Source: Acidobacteria bacterium Ga0077534
Lineage (GTDB): Bacteria > Acidobacteriota > Blastocatellia > Pyrinomonadales > Pyrinomonadaceae
Direction: 5' to 3'
Assembly (NCBI GenBank): GCA_001464455.1
Contig: LNEI01000026.1
Coordinates: 62,001 to 126,000, forward strand
DNA: 64,000 bases
Below, one piece after another: positions 11,101-20,300 of the stretch (positions within the stretch are counted from its first letter, which is position 1; each line of letters begins with the position of its first letter). The position numbers and the translations under genes were made by a program. Below the pieces are notes generated by a model, which saw only the letters and a list, made by a program, of their open reading frames with translations, made no database searches and was not told the origin of the DNA.

Positions 11101-11887
11101 GGTCGATGAGGAGAAGGGGCTACTGTCGATGATCGTGCTCGAGATGGGAACGTCCTCACGACTCTGCCAGCTTTTGAAAGAGGGTGAAGAAGTCCTGGTC
11201 ATGGGCCCGACCGGGACACCGACCGAGATCACCGAGAACGAGACCGTCTTGCTCGCCGGCGGCGGCCTGGGCAACGCCGTACTCTTCTCGATCGCAAGAG
11301 CTCTGCGCGAAAAGAACAACAAGGTTATTTACTTCGCGGGTTACAAGAACGGTGCCGACCTCTTCAAACGCGAGGAGATCGAGAATGCTACGGACCAAGT
11401 CATCTGGGCGACGGATTTCGGCAACGAGATCGCTCCCGACCGGCCGCAGGATGCACATTTCCGCGGCAACATCGTCCAGGCAATGATCGCCTATTCCGAG
11501 GGCCGTCTCGGGTCGCAAACCGTTGATCTTCAGGAAGTTGATCGCATTATTGCCATCGGCTCAGACCGTATGATGAACGGCGTTCGCGAGGCCCGTCACG
11601 GAGCACTCAAGCCATTCCTAAAGGAAAACCACACCGCCATCGGCTCCATCAACAGCCCGATGCAGTGCATGATGAAAGAAGTCTGCGCCCAGTGTTTGCA
11701 GAGACACGTCAACCCGCATACCGGCGAAGAGTTCTTCGTCTTCTCATGCTTCAACCAAGACCAGCACCTAGATTTCGTCGACTTCAAAAACCTGAACGAC
11801 CGTCTGAAAGCGAATAGCGTTCAGGAGAAGTTGACGAATCTGTGGCTGGATAGGATCTTTGACAATTCGAACGCGGCTGCTAATTAG
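8153..11887 (+). CDS. Multidomain Fe-S flavoprotein: GltD/NfnB-like plus NfnA/PyrK-like fusion
   Basis: 1244 residues. Residues 1-300 are helical and unassigned. Residues 316-397 carry eight cysteines (C316, C319, C327, C350, C382, C390, C393, C397) in the arrangement of the GltD/NfnB N-terminal domain that holds two [4Fe-4S] clusters. A first Rossmann motif (VVGLGPAGYTLSHYL, about 455-469) and a second (VVIGGGLTGIDTATE, about 626-640) make an FAD/NAD(P) pyridine-nucleotide oxidoreductase. From about 917 a ferredoxin-reductase-type FAD/NAD domain follows. It ends in a PyrK-type cluster site with C1172, C1178, C1181 and C1199, predicted to bind [2Fe-2S]. This is the cofactor set of NfnAB in one chain. 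Several Met codons near the start make the exact N-terminus uncertain. Electron bifurcation is inference. Confidence 0.82.
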   Translation: MIMMPIAAEHEIELGIEGFRFPDLFDPLRLRELADQFYDEVEAREPVLGQALKKYISARGEGYERKVESKILTDAAPFLSDFVARLFHITRERSELEHTISVQNPVWKFKFFVQRRAARKFKPEQLAELHEHELWRAVTELRNAAFSDSLIHDEELSIAEMTVAMVNAEEELAAAEKASASGAENENDREFANSASEIVVSINAAYDKLKDASFGKYYSQFILETDATGDLLAVKAALGVIEAWAAKAFANRSKKWYSFKVPHALDYQNLVHLIHPEPELHNIMRGGDDLMRRRDGFKLTDDRGTMRDALYEIDYCMICHEREKDACRTGLHEKDGSVHRNPLGIKTEGCPLDERISEMHMLKKQGDPIGSLAIITIDNPMCAGTGHRICNDCMKGCIFQKQEPVNIPLAETASLTDVLKLPYGFEIYGLLTRWNPLNAKRPYALPYNGKNIMVVGLGPAGYTLSHYLLNEGFGVVGIDGLKIEPLPAEWTGSSQTSPKAIKAIDEITEQLDERILSGFGGVSEYGITVRWDKNFLTMVQLMLTRRKQFRAYGGIRFGGTVTIEDAWDFGFDHIAIATGAGRPTIVPMKNNLIRGIRQASDFLMALQLTGAFKKDTLSNLQVRLPAVVIGGGLTGIDTATETFAYYPVQCEKMLAKYEQVVADFGEDKVVEHFDEEEIRVLQEFLEHGREIRAERERAASLGEEPNFVPLVRSWGGVSLVYRKRLQDSPAYRLNHEEVQKALEEGINFVECMSPTEAVPDEYGAVKAIKFEKLNYVAETGKFEKTNEIHEFPARTVCVAAGTSPNVIYEKEKPGTFQMDEWKQFFQPYRLTKNGDGKFHAVPAEKGEAGFFTSYEHDGKFISYYGDNHPQYAGNVVKAMASAKHGYERVVELFADAIRPHDGSLRSDDAFVTLTAKLDEQLRAYVVKVDRLTPTIVDVIVKAPLQARKFEPGQFYRLQNFETSAPIVDGTRLMMEGLALTGAWVDEEKGLLSMIVLEMGTSSRLCQLLKEGEEVLVMGPTGTPTEITENETVLLAGGGLGNAVLFSIARALREKNNKVIYFAGYKNGADLFKREEIENATDQVIWATDFGNEIAPDRPQDAHFRGNIVQAMIAYSEGRLGSQTVDLQEVDRIIAIGSDRMMNGVREARHGALKPFLKENHTAIGSINSPMQCMMKEVCAQCLQRHVNPHTGEEFFVFSCFNQDQHLDFVDFKNLNDRLKANSVQEKLTNLWLDRIFDNSNAAAN

Positions 11888-12903
11888 TTTGTACCGAAAG
11901 CAAAACCCGGTTCAACCCGGCCGACTGAATCGCCACGACGATTCTTGATCGGCATTGGCGAGACGTTAGGCAGGTCCTGCGGCATTAAGAGGCCGAGTAG
12001 CCGTAAGATCTCAACCGCAACCACCGGTCGACCCCGATGATCGTCACCGTCCTCGACCTTAAGGGCTATTCCCAGACCGCTTGGGTAGCGTGTAGAAGGC
12101 AAAACGCCGCAGAGCCAGACGCCGTCAGCGCCTACTTTTGAGATGAACTTGCCGGGGGCTGCTTGCATTAGCATGGTGTCGAGGCGTTCGCTGCCGCCGA
12201 TGAGTTCGGGGTATGTGGTCATGGCTTCGACGATGCGAGCGACGGCGGCTTGGCTCGACGGGTGGAAGTTTAGCGGGAAGACGAGATTGGCAAAGCTTTT
12301 CGCCATCGCGGCAACGGAGACGGCGAAGATAGGAGCTGCGCAGCCGTCGATGCCAATAGCGATCGCATGTTCGGCAACGCCGGTAAAATCAGAGATGCAG
12401 CGAAGGATGCGCTTTTGAACCCGATGCTCGGCCGCCTCGTAATCGTTGGTGGATGCTCCGATGTGTTTTGCTAGACCAAGCATCGCGGCGTGCTTGCCGC
12501 TGCAATTGTTATGAAGCTGCGTCGCAGTTTCGCCCTCGCGGAGCATTCGCTCGGACTCTTTCGAGTAGAACGGCAAATGTACACCGCAGCGAAGATCGCT
12601 CTCGGACATCCCAATCTTCGCAAGCATCCTCGCAACAGTTTCCACGTGGATCCGCTCACCCGAGTGTGAAGCACAAGCCATGGCGATCTCATCGAGCGTA
12701 AATCCAAACGCATCCGCAGCTCCGCTTGTGAGAAATGGCAACGCCTGAAACGGCTTCGCCGCCGATCGAAAATAGGTAACGGTCGACGGATCACCGACCG
12801 ACGCGATCTCATTTCCCTCGCCATCGACGACATAAATGTGACCGGTGTGGACCGATTCAATAGTGCTGCCGCGAATGACGTGCGCAAGAGTTTGAGCTGG
12901 CAT
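11884..12903 (-). CDS. L-asparaginase II family protein
   Basis: About 339 residues of the bacterial asparaginase II family (PF06089 type), recognised by FRSAAKPFQALPFL, CASHSGE, HNNCSGKHAAMLGL and the C-terminal GVALKVEDGD-like segment (GIALKVEDGDDHRGR). It is expected to hydrolyse L-asparagine to aspartate and ammonia in the cytoplasm; some relatives act on other amides. The ATG at 12903 was chosen because AAGGAG precedes it; an upstream in-frame GTG at 12942 lacks a ribosome site. Its stop overlaps the stop of the convergent flavoprotein gene by a few bases. Confidence 0.85.
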   Translation of the reverse strand: MPAQTLAHVIRGSTIESVHTGHIYVVDGEGNEIASVGDPSTVTYFRSAAKPFQALPFLTSGAADAFGFTLDEIAMACASHSGERIHVETVARMLAKIGMSESDLRCGVHLPFYSKESERMLREGETATQLHNNCSGKHAAMLGLAKHIGASTNDYEAAEHRVQKRILRCISDFTGVAEHAIAIGIDGCAAPIFAVSVAAMAKSFANLVFPLNFHPSSQAAVARIVEAMTTYPELIGGSERLDTMLMQAAPGKFISKVGADGVWLCGVLPSTRYPSGLGIALKVEDGDDHRGRPVVAVEILRLLGLLMPQDLPNVSPMPIKNRRGDSVGRVEPGFAFGTN

Positions 12904-12992
12904 AGTCTCCTTATCAGAACTGGTTTGATCGCCGTTATACACAGCGGGCTTGCGACCGGTCGCATCAATTTATAGTCGACCAACATCGCGTG

Positions 12993-13021
12993 ACCCGGTC
13001 GCTGCCGCTTCCGGTTCTGAC
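12993..13021 (-). repeat. Dispersed 3'-end repeat, variant core
   Basis: Read on the minus strand, AGTCAGAACC begins right after the recN stop and continues GGAAGCGGCAGCGACCGGGT. The AGTCAGAACC head is shared with copies at about 38.48 and 40.80 kb, but the palindromic core differs. A second CGACCGG-type element lies about 40 bases further on, at 12954-12965. Confidence 0.55.
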
Positions 13022-13022
13022 T

Positions 13023-14705
13023 CTACGCGCCGGCGAGCATTGTTCTTGCATTCTCGCGGGCGGCTTCGGTTATCTGTTCACCGGCGAGCATGCGGGCGAT
13101 CTCGTCGACACGTTCATCTGAGGTCAGCCGTCTGACATTTACGCTGGTGCGTGCGACGCTGGTGTCTTTTTCGACAACAAAATGGACGTCTGCGAGCGAG
13201 GCGATCTGCGGCTGATGGGTAACGCAAAGGATCTGCTGATCTGCGGCAAGGTCCTTTAATTTTCGTCCAACCGCCTCTGCCACGCGGCCGCCGATGCCTA
13301 CATCTACCTCGTCAAAGACCGAAGTTTTATCAGGCCCGCGCTCGTCGATGGTAGTTTTCAGGATCAGCATTACCCTTGACGCCTCTCCTCCGGAAGCGAC
13401 GCGTGCAAGCGGCCGCGGCGATTCGCCCGGGTTGGCTGAGAAATAAAATTCGACGCTGTCGAAACCATTCTCGCTGAACGAACTGTCATCCTCAGGGCTC
13501 GACGCGATCCGCACCTCAAAGCGGGCTTTCTCCAAGGCGACAGCCTGTAGATTCTGCTCGACCTGCTTTTCAAACTTCGCCGCCGATAATTTTCGTGCCT
13601 GATTCAATTCCGTCGCTGCTGCTATAAACGCGGTTCGTTCGAATGCGAGCCTCTTTCGCAATTCTTCCTCGCGAAACTCGGTATTCTCGATGTTCGCAAG
13701 CCGTTCTTCGGATACTCGCAAATGTTCCAGAACGGCCTCGATCGTTCCACCGTATTTACGTTTCAACCGAAGCATCTCTGCAAGGCGGCTTTCGATCTCA
13801 TCGAGACGTTCAGGTGAGAATTCGAGTCGCGAGCGGAAATCGCGAATAGCAAATGATAGATCTTCGATCACTGCACGGGCAGTCGCGACACCTTCGGAAT
13901 AAGCGGCGAACTGGGCGTCAAAATCCGCGAGTTCTGATACCTTTCTTTGAGCTTTTTCGAGCGTTGTCGCCGTTGATTCCGCATTGTCGTAAAGCAGGCC
14001 AAACGCGTCGTCGCTAAGCGAGGTCAGCTTCTCGACGTTTGATAATCGCAGCTTCTCGGCCTCGAGTTCCTGTTCTTCGTCCGGTACGAGGTTGGCCGAG
14101 CGTATTTCGTTTACCTGAAATCGTAGAATATCAACGAGCTGAAGCTTTTCCGCCGTGTCCTTCTCCAGCGACGCTAGCTGTGATCTGATGGCGGACAAAG
14201 AGCGAAACGCCTCAGCGACCCTTTCCTTGAGACCACCAATGCGGGCAAAATCATCGAGCATCTCGATGTGCGTCTCGACATCGTAAATGCCGGTCTGATC
14301 GCCTTGGCCGTGGATGTCTGCGAGGTATGGGCCGACACGCTTTAGGAACGCCTGCGTGACGAGTTGGCTGTTTAGAAATATCCGGTTCTTGCCGGCGAGC
14401 GAGATCTCGCGGCGAACTATGATGTCGTGCTCTGAACCTTCGCCAGTCTCAACACCGCTCTCCTCAAGGATCGAACGAAATTCGGCACCGACGGTCGTTG
14501 AAAACAGGCCCTCGATCGTGGCAGTTGTCTCGCCCTCGCGGACAAGATCGCTCGAAACCCGGTCACCGATCAGGGCTCCGAGGCTGTCGACGATGATCGA
14601 TTTGCCCGAGCCTGTTTCACCCGTAAGCAGATTGAGCCCGCGGCCGAATTCCAACTCGATCTCGTCGATAAGAGCAACGTTCCTGATCTTGAGCAAAGTC
14701 AGCAC
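13023..14705 (-). CDS. recN: DNA repair protein RecN
   Basis: 560 residues, the usual RecN length. The N-terminus MLTLLKIRNVALIDEIELEF leads to a Walker A motif at about residues 29-36 (GETGSGKS). A long heptad-rich coiled coil fills the middle. The C-terminal ATPase half has the ABC signature ARVASGGEASRVMLILK and Walker B TSVFDEVDVGIGG. RecN is an SMC-like protein that tethers DNA ends during recombinational repair of double-strand breaks. It lies 17 bases downstream of the M14 peptidase stop on the same strand, so the two may be co-transcribed, and it ends at the dispersed repeat. Confidence 0.96.
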   Translation of the reverse strand: MLTLLKIRNVALIDEIELEFGRGLNLLTGETGSGKSIIVDSLGALIGDRVSSDLVREGETTATIEGLFSTTVGAEFRSILEESGVETGEGSEHDIIVRREISLAGKNRIFLNSQLVTQAFLKRVGPYLADIHGQGDQTGIYDVETHIEMLDDFARIGGLKERVAEAFRSLSAIRSQLASLEKDTAEKLQLVDILRFQVNEIRSANLVPDEEQELEAEKLRLSNVEKLTSLSDDAFGLLYDNAESTATTLEKAQRKVSELADFDAQFAAYSEGVATARAVIEDLSFAIRDFRSRLEFSPERLDEIESRLAEMLRLKRKYGGTIEAVLEHLRVSEERLANIENTEFREEELRKRLAFERTAFIAAATELNQARKLSAAKFEKQVEQNLQAVALEKARFEVRIASSPEDDSSFSENGFDSVEFYFSANPGESPRPLARVASGGEASRVMLILKTTIDERGPDKTSVFDEVDVGIGGRVAEAVGRKLKDLAADQQILCVTHQPQIASLADVHFVVEKDTSVARTSVNVRRLTSDERVDEIARMLAGEQITEAARENARTMLAGA

Positions 14706-14722
14706 AATGCAATTGATCTACC

Positions 14723-16036
14723 TTAGCGTTTAGGGATGAGGTTCTCGCCCTTTATCCATTTTCCGGCAGAAAAGATCGCGTCAGGTGGAAACTGTTTTTC
14801 GAGGTCGGTCGATGTCCAGTCAATATTCCGCTCACGCTTATACACGAGCAGATCTGCAAGCTCACCTGTCTTTGCCTTGCCGAATCTCTGCATAACATTG
14901 AATCCGCTTAGATCAAACTCCTGAAATCCCTTGACCGGTAGTTGGACGCCGATCGCTCGTATCTTTATCGAACGTAGAAAACTCGCACGACGTCGCTCCG
15001 AAAAAGCAGAAATATCGCGGGGTGAAATCGCCACAGGAGTGACACTGGTATCGACAAGATTTGCTCCGCGAAATACGAAATGGATCAGTCCGCCCGAACC
15101 ATTTTCGGGCAGATTAATGTATAGATTTGGGTCTTGTGTCTTTTCAGATCCAGTCGCGAGAGCATTGAGGGCAGTGAGGTACGCGACGAAATTCATCTTT
15201 ACGAGATACATCTCGTCTTTGCCATTTAATCCGCCTGATTCGATCAGAATTGCCGGAGTTCCCCAGGCTGAGAAGTTGTCGCCAAATGCCGTAGGCGTCC
15301 AGTCATCGGCGTATCGGGCGATGTGACCGGGAATAAACTTATTGAGGGCCGCGATCATCGCCGATGTAAGTCGCTGATTCCGCTCGTGCCCCGGATTCAT
15401 AGTTTTCGCCTCGTCACCAAAAACGACAAGGAACGAAATAGAAGCTTGCTTTGGAGTTGAACCGACGGTCGTGAGTTCTTGCTGGTTATGCAGATTGAAA
15501 CCGATCGCCGGGCTCCATTCATCGCGGAGCTGTTTCAGCAACCTGCCTTCCGGTGTTTTCAGGTCTACGGCATCACGATTGATGTCGATGCCCTGCAGAT
15601 TGCGACGTTGATAAAGTTCGGCACCGTCCGGATTGAGCATTGGAACGCCGCGGATCGTCATAGTTTCCCCGATCTTCTTTACCCAATCCTTATCGCGATT
15701 CTTTTGGAGAAAAGCGAACATGTCGATCAGGGCGGGCGTCGCCGTTGGCTCATCACCATGCATCTGCGACCACATAAAAACCTTCAGCGGGCCTTTGCCC
15801 CACTCGATCTGATAGATCTCGCGATTGGCGTTCGAAAGGCCGACCTGGTCGATCTTCAAACCCATCTTACGCAACTGATCAAGATACTTCTTAAGGTCCG
15901 AATGACGCGTATCGGACGGAAAGATCTTCGAGATATGTTCGTCATCCCAAAGCGCCGCGAACTGTTCAGCCGTTTGAGGATAAGCGGTCATCAGAGACAC
16001 CAATATCAAGAAAAAAACACTAAGGAAATGCCGCAT
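14723..16036 (-). CDS. Secreted M14-family zinc carboxypeptidase
   Basis: 437 residues with a signal peptide (hydrophobic FLSVFFLILVSLMTAYPQ). The zinc ligands of the M14 family are visible: His and Glu in SQMHGDEPTATPALIDMF, and the later His in IGFNLHNQQEL. The general-base Glu is read in AILIESGGLNGKDEMY. It should remove C-terminal residues from peptides, or process peptidoglycan peptides, in the periplasm or outside the cell. The C-terminal 130 residues are an extra domain of unclear type. It is divergent from nothing nearby and lies upstream of recN on the same strand. Confidence 0.88.
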   Translation of the reverse strand: MRHFLSVFFLILVSLMTAYPQTAEQFAALWDDEHISKIFPSDTRHSDLKKYLDQLRKMGLKIDQVGLSNANREIYQIEWGKGPLKVFMWSQMHGDEPTATPALIDMFAFLQKNRDKDWVKKIGETMTIRGVPMLNPDGAELYQRRNLQGIDINRDAVDLKTPEGRLLKQLRDEWSPAIGFNLHNQQELTTVGSTPKQASISFLVVFGDEAKTMNPGHERNQRLTSAMIAALNKFIPGHIARYADDWTPTAFGDNFSAWGTPAILIESGGLNGKDEMYLVKMNFVAYLTALNALATGSEKTQDPNLYINLPENGSGGLIHFVFRGANLVDTSVTPVAISPRDISAFSERRRASFLRSIKIRAIGVQLPVKGFQEFDLSGFNVMQRFGKAKTGELADLLVYKRERNIDWTSTDLEKQFPPDAIFSAGKWIKGENLIPKR

Positions 16037-16106
16037 ATACTTAAGATAAACTCATAGACGGTCAGGCGGCAAGTTATGCGACGGCTCGAGGGCTTACAGC
16101 TCCGCA

Positions 16107-17207
16107 TCACCGCCTCAAAACTGATCCGTACAATTCGACCGTAGTGTCGATCATCCGGTCGAGACCGTAACGCTCGCGGGCATTTCGCATCTGCGTTTCC
16201 GCGAGCCTCCTTAAGATGTCTGGGCTCATTAGGTAGGATGCTAGCTTTTCGGCTAGGGCGATCGGGTCTTTGATCGGGACGAGAGCTTTCTTGTCGGCTA
16301 TCAGCTCTCTTGCCCCGCCGGTCTCTGACGCGATGACTGGCGTACCGAATGCCATCGCATCTAGCATCGCGAGCCCAAAACTTTCAGAGTGTGACGGCGA
16401 AACGAAGACATCGGCCGCCGCCATCAGCGGCGAGATGTCATCGAGCCAGTCGAGCCAGATAAAATTGTGTTCATGCCCAAAAACCCGCACGAGCCTTTTC
16501 AGTTCGCGGCGGAAACGCTGATCGAGGGAATTGTCTTTTCCAGCGATCACGAACCGGCAATCGGGTATCCTTTTTAAGACCTCGTTTGCGGCGAGAACGA
16601 GATCACGCTGACCTTTGAGCGGGATCAACTCGCCGAGCGTTACCACTAGTGGAGCATCTGGCGGGATCGAGTGAAAGACACGAAACTCGGCACCCATTTT
16701 TGCCCTAACGTCGCTTGCAAGGTCAATGAAATCGATACCATTCGGTATCGTATGAACCTTCGTAGCCGGAAAGATCTTTTCGAGTTGGACTGCGACCGGC
16801 GGCGAAACGGCGATCGCGGCGTCTACGTTTCTCAAGGCAAGACGATGAAATGGCTTCATCGGAAAAACAACGTGGCGGGTCAGGACATACTTTGCCCGTT
16901 TTACCATCCTGACCGCGACGCTCGTCGCCAGATAGTCGCGGGCGACGTGGGCGTGGACGATGTCGATGGACCGCTCGTCGACAAAATTTCCGATCCTTTT
17001 CGCGCTGAACATCCCAAATGAATTGCGGATCGAAACGTGAAGAAAATTCTCTCGCGGAATGAAATCGAGCCGGTACTCCCATTCGTTCGAAGGCCGGAGA
17101 GCAACAAATACTTCGTGTCCGCGCTCCATCAATTCGCGGCAAAGATCGACAAAATGCCGCTCGCCGCCGCCAAAGGTTCTTGCCGATGAGACTTGAAGGA
17201 TCCGCAC
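16107..17207 (-). CDS. Glycosyltransferase family 4 protein
   Basis: About 366 residues from the GTG at 17207 (VRILQVSSARTFGGGERHF). This start was preferred over an upstream in-frame GTG at 17249, because that one lies inside the terminator hairpin of the preceding gene. GT-B fold features: the N-terminal GGGERHF loop, the C-terminal donor-site sequence VSPSHSESFGLAMLDAMAFG with the E-x7-E motif, and PVIASETGGARELI. It likely transfers a sugar from a nucleotide donor to a polysaccharide or lipid acceptor at the inner membrane. The acceptor is unknown and no other cluster gene is adjacent. Confidence 0.9.
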   Translation of the reverse strand: MRILQVSSARTFGGGERHFVDLCRELMERGHEVFVALRPSNEWEYRLDFIPRENFLHVSIRNSFGMFSAKRIGNFVDERSIDIVHAHVARDYLATSVAVRMVKRAKYVLTRHVVFPMKPFHRLALRNVDAAIAVSPPVAVQLEKIFPATKVHTIPNGIDFIDLASDVRAKMGAEFRVFHSIPPDAPLVVTLGELIPLKGQRDLVLAANEVLKRIPDCRFVIAGKDNSLDQRFRRELKRLVRVFGHEHNFIWLDWLDDISPLMAAADVFVSPSHSESFGLAMLDAMAFGTPVIASETGGARELIADKKALVPIKDPIALAEKLASYLMSPDILRRLAETQMRNARERYGLDRMIDTTVELYGSVLRR

Positions 17208-17236
17208 GAGCGCAAGTTTATACAAAACTGGCGGAC

Positions 17237-17269
17237 AAAAAAAGGGCACGCTGCTTTCGCACCGTGCCC
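17237..17269 (-). terminator. Rho-independent terminator of the Oar-like receptor gene
   Basis: Minus-strand hairpin with arms 17263-17269 and 17244-17250 (GGGCACG/CGTGCCC), followed on that strand by seven T residues (17237-17243). It lies about 40 bases after the receptor stop. Confidence 0.88.
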
Positions 17270-17309
17270 GAAACGTTTTCTCAAAGGGAGAAAACCAGAA
17301 GAGTTAGAC

Positions 17310-20300
17310 CTATTTGTTAAAGATATAGCGAACGCCGATCTGGACACGGTAAACGTCGCCAGTGTTAGCGGTCGGGTTGAACGAACGGTTGATCAAGTTG
17401 GTTCCGCTTGTCGTTCGTAGACAGTACGATGTCGCCGTCGTAGCTGCTGCCGCGCGACAAGTGGCCGTTCCGCTTGTGCTCGTCGTGATCAGAGGCTGGG
17501 TCGAGGTAAATGCCTGACCGATACCCCAGTTCTTATTGAGCAGGTTACCGAAGTTGAGCACGTCGAAACGGACTTGAAACTTCTGCGTTGAGCCCTTGAC
17601 CTTAAAGAACAGATCCTGAGCAACGCTAAAGTCAGCTCTTGTGACGAATGGCAGGAATGCCGCACCGCGTACAGCGTATTTTCCGCGATTCTTCGAGAGG
17701 TAAGGGTCCTGAGCTATAAACGATTCCCATGCCGCTGCCTGCTGAGCCGCGGTCACTGTTACGACACCTGCTGAGGTCGTGATGTTACCGAAGTTCATTT
17801 CAGAAGGACCGTTCGGAATGTAGATAAGGTCGTTGCTGGTTCCGCCGTCGCCGTTAAGGTCACCGCTAAACGTGTAGCTCGCGTTGCCGGCTTCGCGGGT
17901 CTCCCAGAACATTGATATCGTCGTTCCACCGAAATTAAAATAGTTCTTCGAGTACGAAGCAGTCCAGAAAACGCGATGTCCCGGTGACGCAAAGCTGAAA
18001 CCGAGGCCCGGATTGTTCGGATCACCGGCATGCTGGTTGTTGTTCCACGAACCAAAAGCGATCGATCCGGGATCGACAGTGTTCTTAGCTTCGCCGTAGC
18101 TGTAAGCTCCCTTCGCGTAAAAACCATTTGCGAAAGGCTTTTCGAGCGTAAATGCGAGGTTCCAGGTTTTACCAATGTTCTGGTTCTTGAGAACGACGGC
18201 ACTGGTGATGTTACTGTTGATGCGGTTCGATGTTGTCCAGCGAGGACGATTATCAACGCCAGTAAACGAGGTATTCGGAGCCGTCAAATTAGCGTTGATG
18301 TAGTAAACGCCGTTAACATCCTTCGAGTGAAGAAACTCCGTTCCACCAACGATCCCCCACGGAAGGCGAACATCGACGCCGATGCTTGATCGCCAGATCT
18401 GCGGAAACTTGAACGTCGGTTCGGTCAAAGCAAGTTCATACGAAGAAGCTGGAGCACCCGTAACGACAGTTGGCTTATAACGGTCAGGATTAGGATTGAA
18501 CGGACGGTTGGTGCCGTTGTCGATCTGCTCGAAACCGGTCAGGATTCCGTTGTTGCCGATCTGATTAGAGATCCAAACGTATGCCGGGCGAGCAGTAAAG
18601 ATGCCTGTACCACCACGAACCTGAACGCGTCCACTGCTGAGCGGGCTCCAGTTGAATCCGGCACGCGGCGACCACAGGAGGTTTGCGTCCGGAAGCTTTT
18701 CGGTCTGGTATCGAACCGTTTGGCCGTTCTCATCGCGGAACGAAAGAGCATTTGCGGCTGAATTGGTAAAGCCAGTTTCGGCAAAGAACGGGACATCCGC
18801 TCTGAGACCGAACGAGAGGGTGAAATTGTCCCTTAGCTTCCACGAATCCTGTCCATAAAAACCGACGTAGGAAACTTTCAGCGGCTGAAGCGGTTTATCG
18901 AGCCCCGGAACGTTTGACCACCTTACCTGAAAACGGCGAAGCGTGACAGGGGAGGTCGTGCGGTTAGGATTTGCGAGGAAGCCATTTGCATCCGCGTAAA
19001 AGTCCGCGAGTGAGTTATAAACGTAAGCGCTCTGCGAACCGGGAAAGAAAACGTTCTCCGATTCGTAACGCTCAAAGCTGACGCCTGTCGATATGGTGTG
19101 GGCACCACGATAGAAGGTCAGGTTATCCTGGATCTGCGTCGATTTGTAACGCAGCTCGTTGTTCGGTGTAAACGGCTCGAAGCCGAAGGTCGTGTAAACC
19201 GAGCCTGCTTCGAGAATATCGACCATCGGAAAGAAGGTTCCGACCGAATCGCGGCTCTCGTCCTGGTTCGTATAACCAACGATCAGGCTGTTTGCCATCT
19301 GATTACCAAAGGTCGACGTCCACTCACCTACGTATGAGCGAATGTTCTCAAGGATCTTGTAGTTTGAATTGGCGAAATTGAGGCCGTTCAGGTTCGAACG
19401 GCGGGTACCGAATCCGAGGGAAGACGAATTCGAAAGAAGAACGTCAGTGTCGGAATCGAGACGGATGTAGCGAAGCGACAAGCGGTTGGAGGAATTAATA
19501 TTCCAGTCTCCGCGGACAAGCCATCTTTTCGCAGGCGTCGCCGATGGGTAACCCTGATAGGGTCCGGTTTCGTAGTTGAAGTTCGTTCGCAGGTAGTTGC
19601 TTAGGCCATCGAGGTCCGAAGCCAGAACGCGGGTCGTATTGCCGCCCGGCGTTTGAGTCGTCGATGTACGAGCCGTAAACGGCGTAGCCGGCGAAGAAAG
19701 TTCTTCATTCTCATAGCTGGTGAAGAAGAAGAGCTTATTCTTGCCCGAAATGAACATCGGGCCATCATTCTCACCAAAGTTGAAGAACGGAAGCGGCCCG
19801 CCAATGCGGAAGCCGTAGTTATCAAACTTGAATTCACCCGGGTCGAACGAGTTGCTTCCTGCCTCTTTACCAACCAGACTCGGGCGGCGGAAGAAGTAGT
19901 AGAGCGAACCGTTGTATTGGTTCGTACCGCTTCGGGTCACTGTGTTGACACCGGCACCTACAAAGTTACCTTGACGAACGTCATAAGGAGCGACATTTAC
20001 CTGAAACTCTTCGATCGCGTCGAGCGAGATCGGCGTTACGCCTGTTCTTTCACCCGGCTGTCCGGCGAGGCCGAACGAGTTATTGAAGTACGAGCCATCG
20101 ATCGTGATGTTGTTGAGACGGTTATCCTGGCCCGCAAAGCTCCCATTGCCGCCTGCCTGTGGAGTCAGTCTTGTGAAGTCGTTAATACCGCGTCCAATAG
20201 TTGGAAGGGATTGCACGACAGCGTTCGAAATACTAGTCGAAGCACCTGTTCGTACCTCGCTGAAGATCTCGTCGTTTGTGACTGTGACTTCGACGTCGAT

